Shown: positions 30,431 through 42,874 of the stretch, piece after piece | Layout: each line of letters opens with the position of its first letter | Numbering within the stretch: position 1 is the stretch's first letter | DNA from: Oenanthe sinensis | Lineage: Eukaryota > Streptophyta > Magnoliopsida > Apiales > Apiaceae | NCBI GenBank assembly: GCA_028671895.1 | Contig: CM053802.1 | Span: 33,084,201-33,148,200, forward strand | Length of the DNA stretch: 64,000 bases | Direction: 5' to 3' | Notes under the pieces: generated by a model | Databases searched by the model: none | Seen by the model: only the letters and a program-made list of their open reading frames with translations | What the model was told of the DNA's origin: nothing | Position numbers and translations under genes: made by a program

Positions 30431-31170
30431 TGTTTTCCCAGTTGCACAAGTAGAAGGGGGGGTTGAATACTTGTGTGTCTTTTCTGCCCGATTTAAAATC
30501 AAATTAATAACAAACTCAAGCACGAAGATATGAATAAGAACAGTTTTGTATTATTGATTTGTGAATACAAAACTATCCTAGGATGTACACAAACCCTAGC
30601 AGCTTCTCTGTGTTTATCACAGCAATTCTCTCTATCTCTATGCTCTCACAAAAATATTACTAAGACAATTATTTTCCCACACTTTTACAATTAGGTTACA
30701 TAGAGTTTATATAGAGAGCTTCCTATCAACTAATAACAGAGAGATAAATTACAATAGGAATATAATTCCTAATTATTAGTTGACAGTTTCCTTGTAGAAT
30801 TCTCTTTCTTTCCCATAGCATATCTGTAATTTAAATTATCTTGATCTTCGAAGACTTTCCATTCCTCTGATCTTCTGTATAGACTCTGAAATCTTCAGAC
30901 TCTGATGATCTCCAGACTCTGATTAGATGTAGACTCTGATAGTTCACAGACTCTGATGATCTATAGACTTTGACCACCTTCCAGACTCTGATCTTCATGT
31001 AGACTCTGGTTTCACTTTCTACAGAAATTCTTCTAAGTACAAATAACATGAATGTTGACTATCTAGACTCTGATTATATATTTTAGAGACTAGAAAGACT
31101 TATTACAGATAAACTAATCTAGACCCTGTTCTAGCATTTTGTACATCATCAAATGGATATATTCCTAACA
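30431..31170 (-). repeat. SIRE1 5' LTR
   Basis: 740 bp, same ends as the 3' copy. Six substitutions relative to 18531-19270 were counted by eye. It carries the same U3 array of AGACTCTG motifs at about 30880-31072. Confidence 0.95.
30706..30713 (-). promoter_or_regulatory. TATA box of the SIRE1 5' LTR
   Basis: Minus-strand TATATAAA within 'CTCTCTATATAAACTC'. It lies downstream of the AGACTCTG array in the element's sense, as expected for the U3 promoter. Confidence 0.65.
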
Positions 31171-31175
31171 TTTCG

Positions 31176-32035
31176 TGCTTCTGCTGCGACAAAGCCTTAG
31201 TCAGTGGGTCTGCAATATTATTATTAGTATGCACTTTACATATATGTATATCTCCTTGATCATTAATCTCATTAATTAGGTGATATCTCCTAAGTACATG
31301 CCCAAACAGCCCCCTTGGCTGCTTCGCAAGCATCAATATACTCAGGCTCTATTGTAGAATCGATAACTGTCTCTGCTGTGAACCATTCCAGCATATAACA
31401 TCTCAATAAAAATTGATAAAACACAAAGCCAGACAGAAACATTAAATCATCGTTGTCTGTCTAGAAACCAGCATCACTGAAACCTCTTACAACTAGCTTC
31501 ACATCTCCTATATATAACAAGAATGAATCTTTAGTCCTCTTCAAGTACTTAAGAATATTCTTGACTGCCGTCCAGTGACCTTCACCTGGATTAGACCGGT
31601 ATCTACTCGTCATGCTTAAAGCATACGAGACATCAGGACGAGTACATATCATTGCATACATTATAAAACCAATTGCTAACGCATATGGAACTTTACTCAT
31701 GCGGTCCTTATCATCCAATGATTTAGGACATTGGGACATATCCATTTTAGCCTCTTTGCATTCGAAATCGATGTAAAAATTTGTCAATGTATGTACTCTA
31801 ACTTAGGCCGATCAATCTCCTTGATCTATCACTATAGATCTTGATCCCTAATATATAGGTCGCATCACCTAAGTCTTTCATTGAGAAATTATTTCTCAAC
31901 CAAGTCTCCACAGTCTAAAGAGAAGGAATGACATTCCCTATTAGTAATATATCATCAACATATAATACTAGGAATGCCATATGGCTCCTACTAAACTTCT
32001 TGTAAACACAAGTTTCATCTTCATTCTGAATAAAG
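31176..32035 (-). pseudogene. Element A RNase H and RT end, deleted
   Basis: Minus-strand frames match the end of element C's polyprotein: 'GDIHICKVHTNNNIADPLTKA' near 31200-31260 and 'YALAIGFIMYAMICTRPDVSYALSM' at 31461-31787. A deletion of about 120 bp in RNase H near 31290-31320, relative to C, removes the central strands and is shared with element B. A further deletion of about 30 bp near 31735 is private to A. The YVDD box of RT is still legible near 31948-31965. Confidence 0.8.
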
Positions 32036-32599
32036 TCAAACTCTTTTGATTATTTCATCAAAATGAATCTTCCATCTCCTCGATGCCTGCTTTAATCCAT
32101 AAATGGATCGACGAAACTTACATACCTTTCCAGCATCCTTTGGCTCAACAAAACCCTCAGGGTATGTCATGTACACATCCACATTTTCTTCAAGGCCCTC
32201 ATTAAAGAAAGCGGTTTTGACATCTATTTGCCAGATTTTATAGTCATTGTAAGCAGCTATAGCAAGCAAAATCCTGATGGATTTGACCATAACAACTGGT
32301 GAAAAGGTCTCATCATAGTCAATACCATGAATTTTCTTGAAACCTTTTGCCATCAATCGTGCCTTATAGGTCTGTACATTACCATCCATGTCGGTCTTTT
32401 TCTTGAAAACCCACTTGCACCCTATAGGTTTTACCCCTTCAGGTGGATAAACCAAAGTCCATACTTGATTAGTATACATGGATTCCATCTCAGATTTAAT
32501 GGCATCCAGCCATCTCTTAGAATCTGGAGTGTTTATAGTGTCTAGGTAGGTGAGAGGCTCATCTTTTTCCACAAGCATCACATCACCATCTTGAGTCAA
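32036..32599 (-). pseudogene. Element A reverse transcriptase, N-terminal part
   Basis: 187 codons matching RT of element C: 'WTLVYPPEGVKPIGCKWVFK', 'DYDETFSPVVMVKSIRILLA', 'IWQIDVKTAFFNEGLEE', 'RRSIYGLKQASRRW'. The frame breaks at 32036 just before the YVDD region. Confidence 0.85.
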
Positions 32600-33780
32600 G
32601 AGAAATCCATAATATCTCTCGGGCTCATGGCGAATCCTACTAGACCTACGAATAACCGGTTTTTCTTGAGCAGTATTATTTTCTTGTATATTCTACTTAA
32701 GTTTCTCCATTGATTGAATGTTATCATGTGGGTCTCGAACTTCATCGAGATCTATTATCCTCTCACTGTCTTTCTTAGAGAGCAACTTTCTCAAGGAACA
32801 TAGCAGTTCAAGCAACAAACACTTTGTTCTCGGAAGGATTATAGAAAGAACAACCCCTTGTTTCAGTTGGGTATCCCACAAAATTATATTTGTCTAATTT
32901 TGGTCCTAGCTTGTCAGAGATTATACGTTTCACAAACGCTTCACATCCCTAAATTTTCATAAATGAAATGCTGTGACGTTTCTCAGTCCATATCTCATAA
33001 GGAGTCTTTTGAACCGTTTTAGTAGGAACACGGTTAAGTGTCTGTGGAGCCGTTTCCAGGGTGCAACCCCATAAGCTAATTGGAAGATTCCTTGACTCAA
33101 CATTGATCACACCATGTCCAACAAGGTGTGATCCCTCCTATAAAAATAACTTTTCTTTGATATTTTCTACTTCATCTATATAATCTTTGAACTTTTCAAA
33201 TGATTCGGATTAGTTCTTCAAAAGATACATATATCCTTATCTACTAAAATAATTAGTAAATTTTATGAAGTTAATAAAATCTACCTTTTATCATCATACA
33301 CATATGACCACATACATCACTATGTATAAGTCATACCCGTTCAATGATCCTTTCACCATGTCCGGTAAAAGGAGCTTTAGTCATTTTTCCAAATAAACCA
33401 AGATTCGTATCTTTTTGTATAATTCATAATCAAACTTATCCATGAATGCATCCTTATGTATTCTGGAAATGCGTTTCTCATTAATATGGTCTCAACAATA
33501 GTGCCAAAGGTAATATTTGATTTGAGTCACTTTAGAACATATAAATTGTTAATTAGTTGTGCAACATTATAAGCCTCATCATCAAAATAGAATAATCAAC
33601 TATTGCTATTTAATTAAAATAAAAAGCCTTTCTTGTCCAAACAAGAAACTGAAATAATGTATCTGCCAATTGCAAGCACATTATAACAATTATCAAGTTC
33701 TAAATTTTTCTTATAGGCTAAAAATTAAGTAACGAGTTCCTCTAACCAGAGAAACTACTTTTACTCCAATTCCAACCCGA
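32600..33780 (-). pseudogene. Element A integrase and pre-integrase region, degraded
   Basis: Aligns by eye with 55600-57000 of element C. Near 33135-33175 about 200 bp present in C are missing, taking the integrase segment with the second Asp and the Glu of the DDE triad. Element B has the same junction near 39215-39260. Stops are frequent. A frame at 32693-32881 is the only short open piece. Confidence 0.75.
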
Positions 33781-34600
33781 TACCTGAAGCTTGACCCTTA
33801 TTGATCATCTTTTTTCAGATCTTCCAAATAAGCATGATAGTTTAATTTTCTGTCTCCCAATTTTCCACAGAAGCGATAATCGTCTTCTTTATCAATACCT
33901 CATTCAGACTTTAGAGTCTGCTTTAGGGATTGGACTTTGGTTTGATAACGGAACTAGATCATATCTTCTCATTGCCTTTCTATTTTCCTTTCCCTTTTGC
34001 ATTCCCTATATTTACCATCAATATAGTAGTAGTTCATGCATTTATTATATTGCTTTCAGCAGTTCTCAATATGCTTAGCAACTCAATGGGTGTTTTACCA
34101 ATCTTATTCATTTTATTATTCATAACAAACTAAGAATAATATTTGTTCAAAGATTGGAAGATCAAATCTAACTAAGTCTCCAGACCAATCTGGAAACCCA
34201 AAATATCAAAGGTACTCATTATACCCTATAATCTTTAGAACATGTGGTGTAACCGGGTCTCACTCTCCCTACTTGTAATTGTATAGTTCCCTTTTATTTT
34301 CAAATATATCTTGTGCTCAATCGTCTCATAAGCATCTATATGCTCGTGTTGCTTCTTAAGCTCAGCACACATATTTGCGAGCACGAGACATGAAACATCA
34401 GTCGCAACATCAATTTGTTTCCAATAAGCACTATGATTTGCACATATTACATTCTCAACTTTAAGAGTAGGGGAAGAGATTTGACTAACATCGTGGTGTC
34501 CGAGGACAATCCTCAAGCTCCTATGTTAGTCAAAGAAATATATTCTCGTCAACTTGTCCTTCTCAAGAACTGATCGCATGGAGAAGTTGTTTGTGTTTGT
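33781..34600 (-). pseudogene. Element A gag, truncated
   Basis: The frame at 34235-34516 starts like element C's gag (RIVLGHHDVSQ; DVATDVSCLVLANMCAELKKQHEHIDAYETIEH) but then jumps past the middle of gag to a 'SETRLHHMF' end; the same internal loss occurs in B (40320-40595). Downstream 33790-34230 holds degraded nucleocapsid sequence with no intact zinc knuckle. Confidence 0.75.
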
Positions 34601-35662
34601 CATTTGATATCTACAATATTAAAGTGTATAAAATAAACTAGATTTCAATTTTAATATTAATTATGTTTAAGTGATTATGGTATAACACCATATACCTCCC
34701 ACTATTTTTATCAAACTAAAAGCCCTAACTATTAATTCGGAAAACATTTCTTTAAATCTTTCTAGTGAGCCAAGATCCATATTTCATCCATGTTTTAATA
34801 TAGCGTTGGCTAATACACTCAAAACATGATTATTTAGGTGGACAACATTTGTCGATTATATCAAATATAACTCTTGGAAAGTTTGGTGGAACAACCATTT
34901 GTACACATTTATCCAATAAATCTCACCAAACTCTATGCCTCTAAACCCACAATCCTATTGTGATGATTTAGTTAAGTTAGACCCAATGTTTCAAAAAACT
35001 AAGTACACTTACTTATCACGTATTCCCATGATTGATAAAAGCACCTTGCTTTGGCAAACCCACTCCTTCTCAATCTAGATCTTGACGAGTATTAAACATT
35101 GGAAGGTATCCGATTAACTTAAAATGTATTTAGGGATTTTTATTGTTTATATGAACGATCATGATCCCATCATAAAGATATTTTCAATTTTTCCTTGATC
35201 AAATAATTCATTTCAATATTCGTCAATGGATTGATTTCCAGGTCGTCGGAGAAGTCACAAGCGGTCTCACTTAAAACCCAACTTCCTTACGAATTAAACT
35301 AATAATCCGTTTTTCACAAAATCTCCCCATATCAGAAAAATAAAATTCATATTTAATACCGTGTTTCGTAAACACAAGAATCTCATGGTCGTTTGTTCAA
35401 TTTTAAAATTTTGAATTGTTACAGATTTTATCTTTCTTAAGAAAACATGGCATGGGTATCGTATCTAATACATACATAATTAATCAATATTAAGCATGCA
35501 TCTCGATTATATCTACGCATACATACCAGTACATGCAATCACATACATATATGTAATGTGCGTAAATTAAACGTGTTTGGTTATGGCCCCATCCTATGTG
35601 ATCTTTTCAAGCTAATGGAAATATCAAGGTCACTCTATGGTGGTTTTAAAAATAATATCTAT
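34601..35662 (-). other. Element A leader, right part absent here
   Basis: Untranslated leader, homologous to 40690-41785 of B and in part to 58006-59010 of C. No open frame. It is interrupted at 35662 by element B and continues at 44423. Confidence 0.75.
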
Positions 35663-37205
35663 TGTAGGGTTTCGTGACACAAACGTAGCGGAATAAACGC
35701 GAAAAATAAATCAAAATAGCGAAACCCTCCGCAGGATCCATGCGAAAACAAAAGATTTAATTCGGAGATAAAGAATAAATACCTTTAGAAGCTTTAACAG
35801 TTCATTAATGGAAGATTAATGGAGGTCCAATGCTTGTTTAATCACCACGTATCCCGCTCTCGCGATCTACGCTCTACGGTATCCACACGAACACCTTTCA
35901 TGAAGGATTGATGTGTACTAGCACCCGAAAACTTCTTCTCTCTCTATCTTCCTCCTCTCTCAGAGCGGCTAGGGTTTTTGTAAAATCTCTCTCTTATTAA
36001 ATCAGCCCATAAAGAGATTATATAGAGAGAGGAATAAGTTTTCTAATTATAATCCAATTATAATTAATACTAATCCAAAATTCTAAATTATTTAATTAAG
36101 TCTCACTTAATTAATTAATTATTAATTTTGGAATTAGTTTAAGTAATTCATTTATTCTATTTATATAATTAATTAAGTCATACTTAATTAATATCATAAA
36201 TAAAATAAATTACTTATTTAATTTAAATTCATAATTTAAATTATTTCTCCTTCACGCGTTCTTTGTGTGTGACCCTGTAGGTTATTATTACTTTGGCAAC
36301 AATTTTAATATCTAATTAAAATTGTAAATAATGAGCGGCATCTAGTAATACATCATTGCTACCCAAGTAATAATAATAAATCGGTGATTCAATTAAGCCT
36401 TTCGTGAATAATGTTCCATGTAATATAATCCCTTTAATCTTGATATTATAGATTAAACTCAAGGCATGTCTCGTGTCATCCTCTTCATAATTTAATCTTT
36501 ATTTTCTTGATCGATGAGTAGACTATTAAAATCAAATCAACATTTGAGCACGACCGTGCTTTTCATAGTCTCACTCAAACAAGAGGCCAATAATATCACT
36601 CCTAAAATTAGGAGGATTAAATCCCATCTAGATCATTCATATTTCTCATACGATTCATAATATACCCAATGTCCACTTTTATCATCACCCGGTCAAAGGT
36701 AACTTTTAATGTAATCAAAATATATTAATTCTCGTATAGAAATATAATGATTTCAGGTCTAAGGATCATTACACCATTATCACAGTGAGAATTACTTATG
36801 ACACTTATTAACATGTAGAATCTCACGGCGGGTCATTCCAGTGCCATGCATTGATACATGCACTTATGTTCTTGACTTTAGTATCCCCATACCTATGACC
36901 AATGAGATGTGGTCATCTGTTAAGAAACATACTAGTCTTTGTGCATTATTATTGTCCTTAAATAATAATACTCGACTAGGGAATTTTAGGAATAAGATAC
37001 TATTCATATAATCTCATTTTTTAAGTCACATACTTAAAGATATATAATACGTATCAAAATTTCAGGGACATTTATTATGCTTTCAATTTATTACGCAGTA
37101 AATAAAACATAATAAATAAATAATAATCAATAAAACATAATCCTTAATAATAAATATTTTCCTTAAAATATTGTAAGTATTGTCTCTAGAGCACAATTAC
37201 TAACA
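35663..37205 (-). repeat. Element B 3' LTR
   Basis: 1543 bp, TGTAGGGTTTCGTGACAC to CACAATTACTAACA. Confidence 0.95.
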
Positions 37206-37219
37206 ATCTCCCACTTGCA
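37206..37219 (-). other. Element B polypurine tract
   Basis: Minus-strand TGCAAGTGGGAGAT directly before the 3' LTR, same as element C at 53942-53955. Confidence 0.8.
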
Positions 37220-38095
37220 CTAGAGCCAATTACCCAAGTATCCAATACTCATGGAACTAGTGTGACTTTCGTGCTTCTGCTGCGACAAAGCCTTAGTCAG
37301 TGTGTCTGCAATATTATTATTAGTATACACTTTACATATATGTATATCTCCTTGATCATTAATCTCATTAATTAGGTGATATCTCCAAAGTACATGCCCA
37401 AACAGCCTCCTTGGCTGCTTCACAAGCATCAATATACTCAGGTTTTATTGTAAAATCAACAATTGTCTTTGCTGTGAACCATTCCAGTATACAACATCTC
37501 AATAAAACACAAAGCCAGACAGAAACATTAAATTATCGTTATCTGTCTAGAAACCAGTATCACTGAAACCTCTTACAACTAGCTTCACATCTCCTCCATA
37601 TAACAAGAATGAATCTCTAGTTCTCTTTAAGTACTTAAGAATATTCTTGACTGTCGTCCAGTGACCTTCACCTGGATTAGATCGGTATCTACTCATCATG
37701 GTTAAAGCATACGAGACATCAGGACAAGTACATATCATTGCATACATTATAAAACCAATTGCTGACGCATATGGAATTTTACTCATGCAGTCCCTATCAT
37801 CCAATGATTTAGGACAAATTTTATTTTGAGATCACTATCCCATGAGACATTGGGAGATATCCATTTTAGTCTCTTTGCATTTGAAATTGATGCAAAACTT
37901 TGTCAATGTATGTACTCTAAATTAGGCCGATCAATCACCTTGATCTATCTCTATAGATCTCGATCCCAAATATATATGTCACATCGCCTAAGTCTTTCAT
38001 TGAGAAATTATTTCTCAACCAAGTCTTCACAGTCTGTAGAGAAGGAATGTCATTCCCTATTAGTAATATATCATCAACATATAATACTAGGAATG
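37220..38095 (-). pseudogene. Element B RNase H and RT end, deleted
   Basis: Frames at 37220-37432 and 37547-37804 match the end of element C pol ('GDIHICKVYTNNNIADTLTKA', 'IGFIMYAMICTCPDVSYAL'). The RNase H deletion near 37390-37420 is the same as in A. The YVDD box is legible near 38068-38083. Frames do not connect. Confidence 0.8.
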
Positions 38096-38719
38096 TCACA
38101 TGGCTCCCACTAAACTTCTTGTAAACACAAGTTTCATCTTCATTCTGAATAAAGTCAAACTCTTTTTGACTGTTTCATGAAAACAAATGTTCCATCTCCT
38201 CGAGGCCTGCTTTAATCCATAAATGGATCGACGCAACTTACATACATTTCCAGCATCCTTTAGATCAACAAAACCCTTAGGGTGTGTCATGTACACATAC
38301 ATATCTTCTTCAAGGCTCTCATTTAAGAAAGCGGTTTTGACATCCATTTGCCAGATATCATAGTCATAGTAAGCAGCTATAGCAAGCAAAATCCTGATGG
38401 ACATGACCATAACAACTGGTGAAAAGGTCTCATCATAGTCAATACCATGAATTTTCTTGAAACCTTTTGCCACCAATCGTGCCTTATAGGTCTGTACATT
38501 AGCATCCATGTCGGTCTTCTTCTTGAAAACCCACTTGCACCCTATAGGTTTTACCCCTTCAGGTGGATCAACCAAAGTCCATACTTGATTAGTATACATG
38601 GATTTCATCTCAGATTTAATGGCATCTAGCCATCTCTTAGAATCTGGAGTGTTTATAGTATCTAGGTAGGTGAGAGGCTCATCTTCATCCACAAGCATCA
38701 CATCACCATCTTGAGTCAA
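38096..38719 (-). pseudogene. Element B reverse transcriptase, N-terminal part
   Basis: 207 codons with 'KPIGCKWVFKKKTDMDANVQ', 'ARLVAKGFKKIHGIDYDETF', 'WQMDVKTAFLNESLEEDM' and 'RRSIYGLKQASRRW'. The end is frameshifted before YVDD. Closely similar to A (32036-32599). Confidence 0.85.
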
Positions 38720-40000
38720 ATGAAATCCATATTATCTCTTGGGCTCATGGCGAATCCTACTAAACCTACGAACACCTGTGTTTCTTGAGCAGTATTATTT
38801 TTCTTGTACATTCTACTCAGGTTCCTCCACTGGTACAACGTTATCATGTAGGTCTCAAACTTCATTGAGATCTATTATCCTCCCACTGTCTGTCAACAGT
38901 TCGAGCAACTAACACTTTGTTCTCGGAAGGATTATAGAAATAATAACCCCTTGTTTCAGTTGGGTATTCCAAAAAATTATATTTGTTTGATTTTGGTCCT
39001 AGCTTGTCAGAGATTAGACGTTTCACAAACGCTTCACATCCCCAAAATTTTATAAATGACATGCTGTGACGTTGCTCAGTCCATATCTCATAAGGTGTCT
39101 TTTGAACCAATTTAGTAGGAACACAGTTAAGTGTATGTGGAGCCGTTTCCAGGGTGCAACCCCAGAAATTAATTGGAAGATTCATTGACTCAACATTGAT
39201 CGCACCATGTCCAACAAGGTGTGATCTCTCCTATCAAAAAAACTATTCTTTGATATTTTCTACTTCATATTTATAGTCTTTGAACTTTTCAAATGATTCG
39301 GATTAGTTCTTCAAAAGATACATATATCCGTATCTACTAAAATAATTAGTAAATTTTATGAAGTTAATAAAATCTACCTTTTGTCATCGTACACATATGA
39401 CCACATACATCACTATGTATAAGTCATACCCATTCAATGATCCCTTCACCATGTCCGGTAAAAGGAGCTTTAGTCATTTTACCAAATAAACCAAGATTCG
39501 TATCCTTTGGTATGATTCATAATCAAACTTATCCATGAATGCATCCTTATATATTCTGGAAATGCTTTTCTCATTAATATGGCCTCAGCGACAGTGCCAA
39601 AAGTAATATTTGATTTGAGTCACTTTAGAACATATAAATTGTTAATTAGATGTGCAACATTATAAGGCTCATCATCAAAATAGAATAAACAACTATTGTT
39701 ATAAAATGAAAAAGCCTTTCTTGTCCAAACAAGAAACTGAAATAATGTCTCTGCCAATTGCAAGCACGCTATAACAATTATTAAGTTCTAAATTTTCCTT
39801 ATAGGCCAAAAATTAAGTAACGAGTTCCTCGAACCAGAGCAACTATCTTTACTCCAATTCCAACCCGATACCTTAAGCTTGACCCTTATTGATCATCAAC
39901 TTCCGATCTTCCAATTAAGCATGACAGTTTAATTTCCAGTCTCCCAACTTTCCACAGAAGTGACAATCGTCTTCTTTATCAACACCTCATTCAGACTTTA
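38720..40000 (-). pseudogene. Element B integrase region with catalytic deletion
   Basis: The frame at 38862-39185 is the integrase C-terminal part (NLPINFWGCTLETAPHTLN; 'KTPYEIWTEQRH'). Near 39215-39260 about 200 bp present in C are missing, removing the part with the second Asp and the Glu of the DDE triad. Upstream pre-integrase sequence (39300-39900) is full of stops. Confidence 0.8.
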
Positions 40001-40690
40001 GAGTCTGCTTTAGGGATTGAACTTTGGTTTGACAACGGAACTAGATCAAATCTTCTCCTTGCCTTTCCATTTTCCTTTCCCTTTTGCATTCCCTATGTTT
40101 ACCATCAATATAGTAGTAGTTCATGCATTTATCATATTACTTTCAGCAGTTCTCAACATGCTTAGCAACTCAATGGGTGTTTTACCAATCTTATTCACTT
40201 TATTGTTCATAACAAAATAAGAATAATATTTATCTAGAGATTGTAAGATCAAATCTAACTGTCTCCAGACCAATCTGGAAACCCAAAATATCAATGGTAT
40301 TCATTATACCCCATAATCTTTAGAACATGTGGTGTAACCGGGTCTCACTCTCCCTACTTGTAAGTGTATAGTGCCCTTTCAAATATATCTTGTGCTCAAT
40401 CGTTTCATAAGCATCTATATGCTTGTATTGCTTCTTAAGCTCAGCACATATATTTGCGAGCATGAGACATGAAACATCAGTCGCAACATCAATTTGCTTC
40501 CAATAAGCACTATGATTTGCACATGTTACATTCTCAACTTTAAGAGCAGGGGAAGAGATTTGACTAATATCGTGGTGCCCGAGGACGATCCTCAAGCTCC
40601 TATGTCAGTCAAGGAAATATATTCTCGTCAACTTGTCCTTCTCAAGAACTGATCGCATAGAGAAGTTGTTTGTGTTTATCATTTGATATC
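40001..40690 (-). pseudogene. Element B gag, truncated
   Basis: The frame at 40320-40595 has the gag start RIVLGHHDISQ and 'DVATDVSCLMLANICAELKK' then an internal loss to 'SETRLHHMF'. The zinc knuckle region is degraded. Confidence 0.75.
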
Positions 40691-42858
40691 TACAATATTA
40701 AAGTGCATAAAATAAACTAGATTGCAAATTTAATATTAATTATGTTTAAGTGATTATGGTATATCATCATATACCTCCCACTATTTTTATCAAACTAATA
40801 GCCCTTACTATTAATTTGGAAAGTATATCCCATAATTCTTTCTAGTGAGCCAAGATCCATATTTCGTCATGTCCTAAGTCAACCACTGGAAGTCCTTAGA
40901 AAATGATTATTTAGGTAGACAACAGTTGTCAATTATATCATATATAATTCTTGGATAGTTTGGTGAACAACGATTGATCTTATCTATCTAATAGACTTTT
41001 AACCAAACTCTATGCTTCTAAGTTCATAATAGTTGAATATAACCGTTTATTTTCACTTATTATGACGACTCAGTTAAGTTAGACCCAATGATACAACGGC
41101 CGAATATAACCGTTTATATTCGTCGCATCTCACCACGATAGATAGGAGTCCCCTGCCACTAACAGTCCTTCCCCTTATCGATCTAGGATTCGATGAGTGT
41201 TCATTCATTGGAAAGCATCCGAGTAAAACTTAATATTTTGTTAAGGGGTTTTAGAAAATTTATAACGATCATGATCACATCATAAAGAGATCCTCAATTT
41301 TTCCTTGAACCAAATATTTCAAATCGACATCTTAAATTGTTCATTTCCCAGGTAGATGGAGGATACCAATGGTCACACTTAAAACCCATCAGCCTTACGA
41401 ATACGCATATCCGCTTTTGTCAGAAAATCCCAATTATAGATATCAAAAATCCATATTTAATTCCGTGTTTTAAAAATCCATATTTCATAAACACAAGAAT
41501 CTCATGATCGTTTGTTAATTTTAAAATCTTGAATCGTTACAGTTTTTATCTTGTTTAAGCAAACATGGCATGAGTGTCGTATCTAATACATACATGATTA
41601 ATCAATATTAAGCATGCATCTCAATTATATCTATGCATACATACCAATACATGCAATCATATACATATATGTATTGTGCGTAAATTAAACGTGTTTGGTT
41701 ATGGCCCCATCCTATATGATATTTCCAAGCTAATGGAAATATCAAGGTCAGTCTATGGTGGTTTTAAAAATACTATCTATTACATGTCTTCTTTCTTCAT
41801 TGCTCCATCATCCCCTTTTGGATCGCCTCCTTACTTGCAAGTCTTCATTGATAATTACATTGAATAATAAAAAATAAAACTATTCTAATGAAATTACAAG
41901 AAGAACTCGAGTTACATTCGAGATAATTAAATTACAATGAATAAACGACATGCAAGTCGTATTTAGAAACCAAAACCATAAATCAAAAACACTATCCTAT
42001 GGGTCTTTAGGCCATAACCATCCACCATGCTATCATATAACACATATAATATATCTCATATTATATAATCATATCATATAATCATATATAACAAATTTCG
42101 AAATTTCAGAAAATTAAAAACAGATTTCTGAAGACAATAAATCGCTATTTCACGGCCCTTAACGACGTCAAACGCCTTACAGACCCGTAGGCGATAGCAA
42201 AGCTATCAGTTTTGTTCATTGGCCCGATTCCAGTCAGAAAACACATATCATTTACGAAAATCGGATACAGCAATCAGATTTCTCCAAATCTGACGGTGTT
42301 TCAGAAATCGTATCATATACAATTCTCATAACAAGAACAAGCATATATCATATATACATACACAGTGATACATACAATCATCATATGATTATACATCACA
42401 TGAATATCATATATTCATAATATATACATACATATATTCAAAAAATTTAGAAAATTAAATAATTTTCAGAAAATAATAAATCACCGTTTTGGGGGCTGTA
42501 ACGACATCTAATGGCTTACATACGCATAACTGACAAAATAGTATTGCTCAGTGACCCGATTCTAGTCAGAAAACACATATCGTTTGCAAAAATCGGACAT
42601 TGGACACAGATTTCAAAAAATCAACGGCAGCCGTTTCAGAATTTGTATCGAATACGATTCTCATAATAAGAACAAACATGTATCATATACATACATCAAC
42701 ACACATAATCATCACATGATTATATATCATAAAATATCATATATTCAAAATATATATAAACATATACATATTGTATCAATATAAAATCATGATAGATCGC
42801 ATACATGCTTATATATCAAAAACTGTTAAGCACATAACCGAATTAAAACGTTTCGCAA
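40691..42858 (-). other. Element B leader, 2.2 kb, non-coding
   Basis: Between the primer site and gag; no open frame above 66 codons in the element's sense. It includes a two-unit tandem duplication at 42105-42780 and AT-rich 'catatatac' stretches. Long leaders are shared by A, B and C. Confidence 0.75.
42105..42780 (-). repeat. 332-bp tandem duplication in the element B leader
   Basis: Two diverged units. Matching anchors 'cccgattc.agtcagaaaacacatatc' begin at 42223 and 42555, 332 bp apart; 'gattctcataa.aagaacaa' and the 'atcatcatatgattat' type blocks also recur. Confidence 0.8.
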
Positions 42859-42860
42859 GT

Positions 42861-42873
42861 AGCTCTGATGCCA
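42861..42873 (-). other. Element B primer binding site
   Basis: Minus-strand TGGCATCAGAGCT next to the 5' LTR; one mismatch from the usual initiator-Met tRNA site TGGTATCAGAGC. Confidence 0.85.
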
Positions 42874-42874
42874 T

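Larger units (their letters stand above)
18531..31170 (-). mobile_element. SIRE1: 12.6-kb SIRE/Maximus-like Copia element, target duplication tttcg
   Basis: Two 740-bp LTRs (18531-19270 and 30431-31170), TG...CA ends, and tttcg at 18526-18530 and 31171-31175. Order on the minus strand: 5' LTR, initiator-Met tRNA primer site, gag (28093-30393), pol (24779-28081), a very long env-position ORF (19396-24306), polypurine tract, 3' LTR. Large size, a third ORF after pol and the tract AAATAGGGGGAGAT fit the SIRE/Maximus lineage. LTRs differ by eye at six sites, so insertion is recent, yet pol has two frame breaks. It lies in the pol end of element A. Confidence 0.9.
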
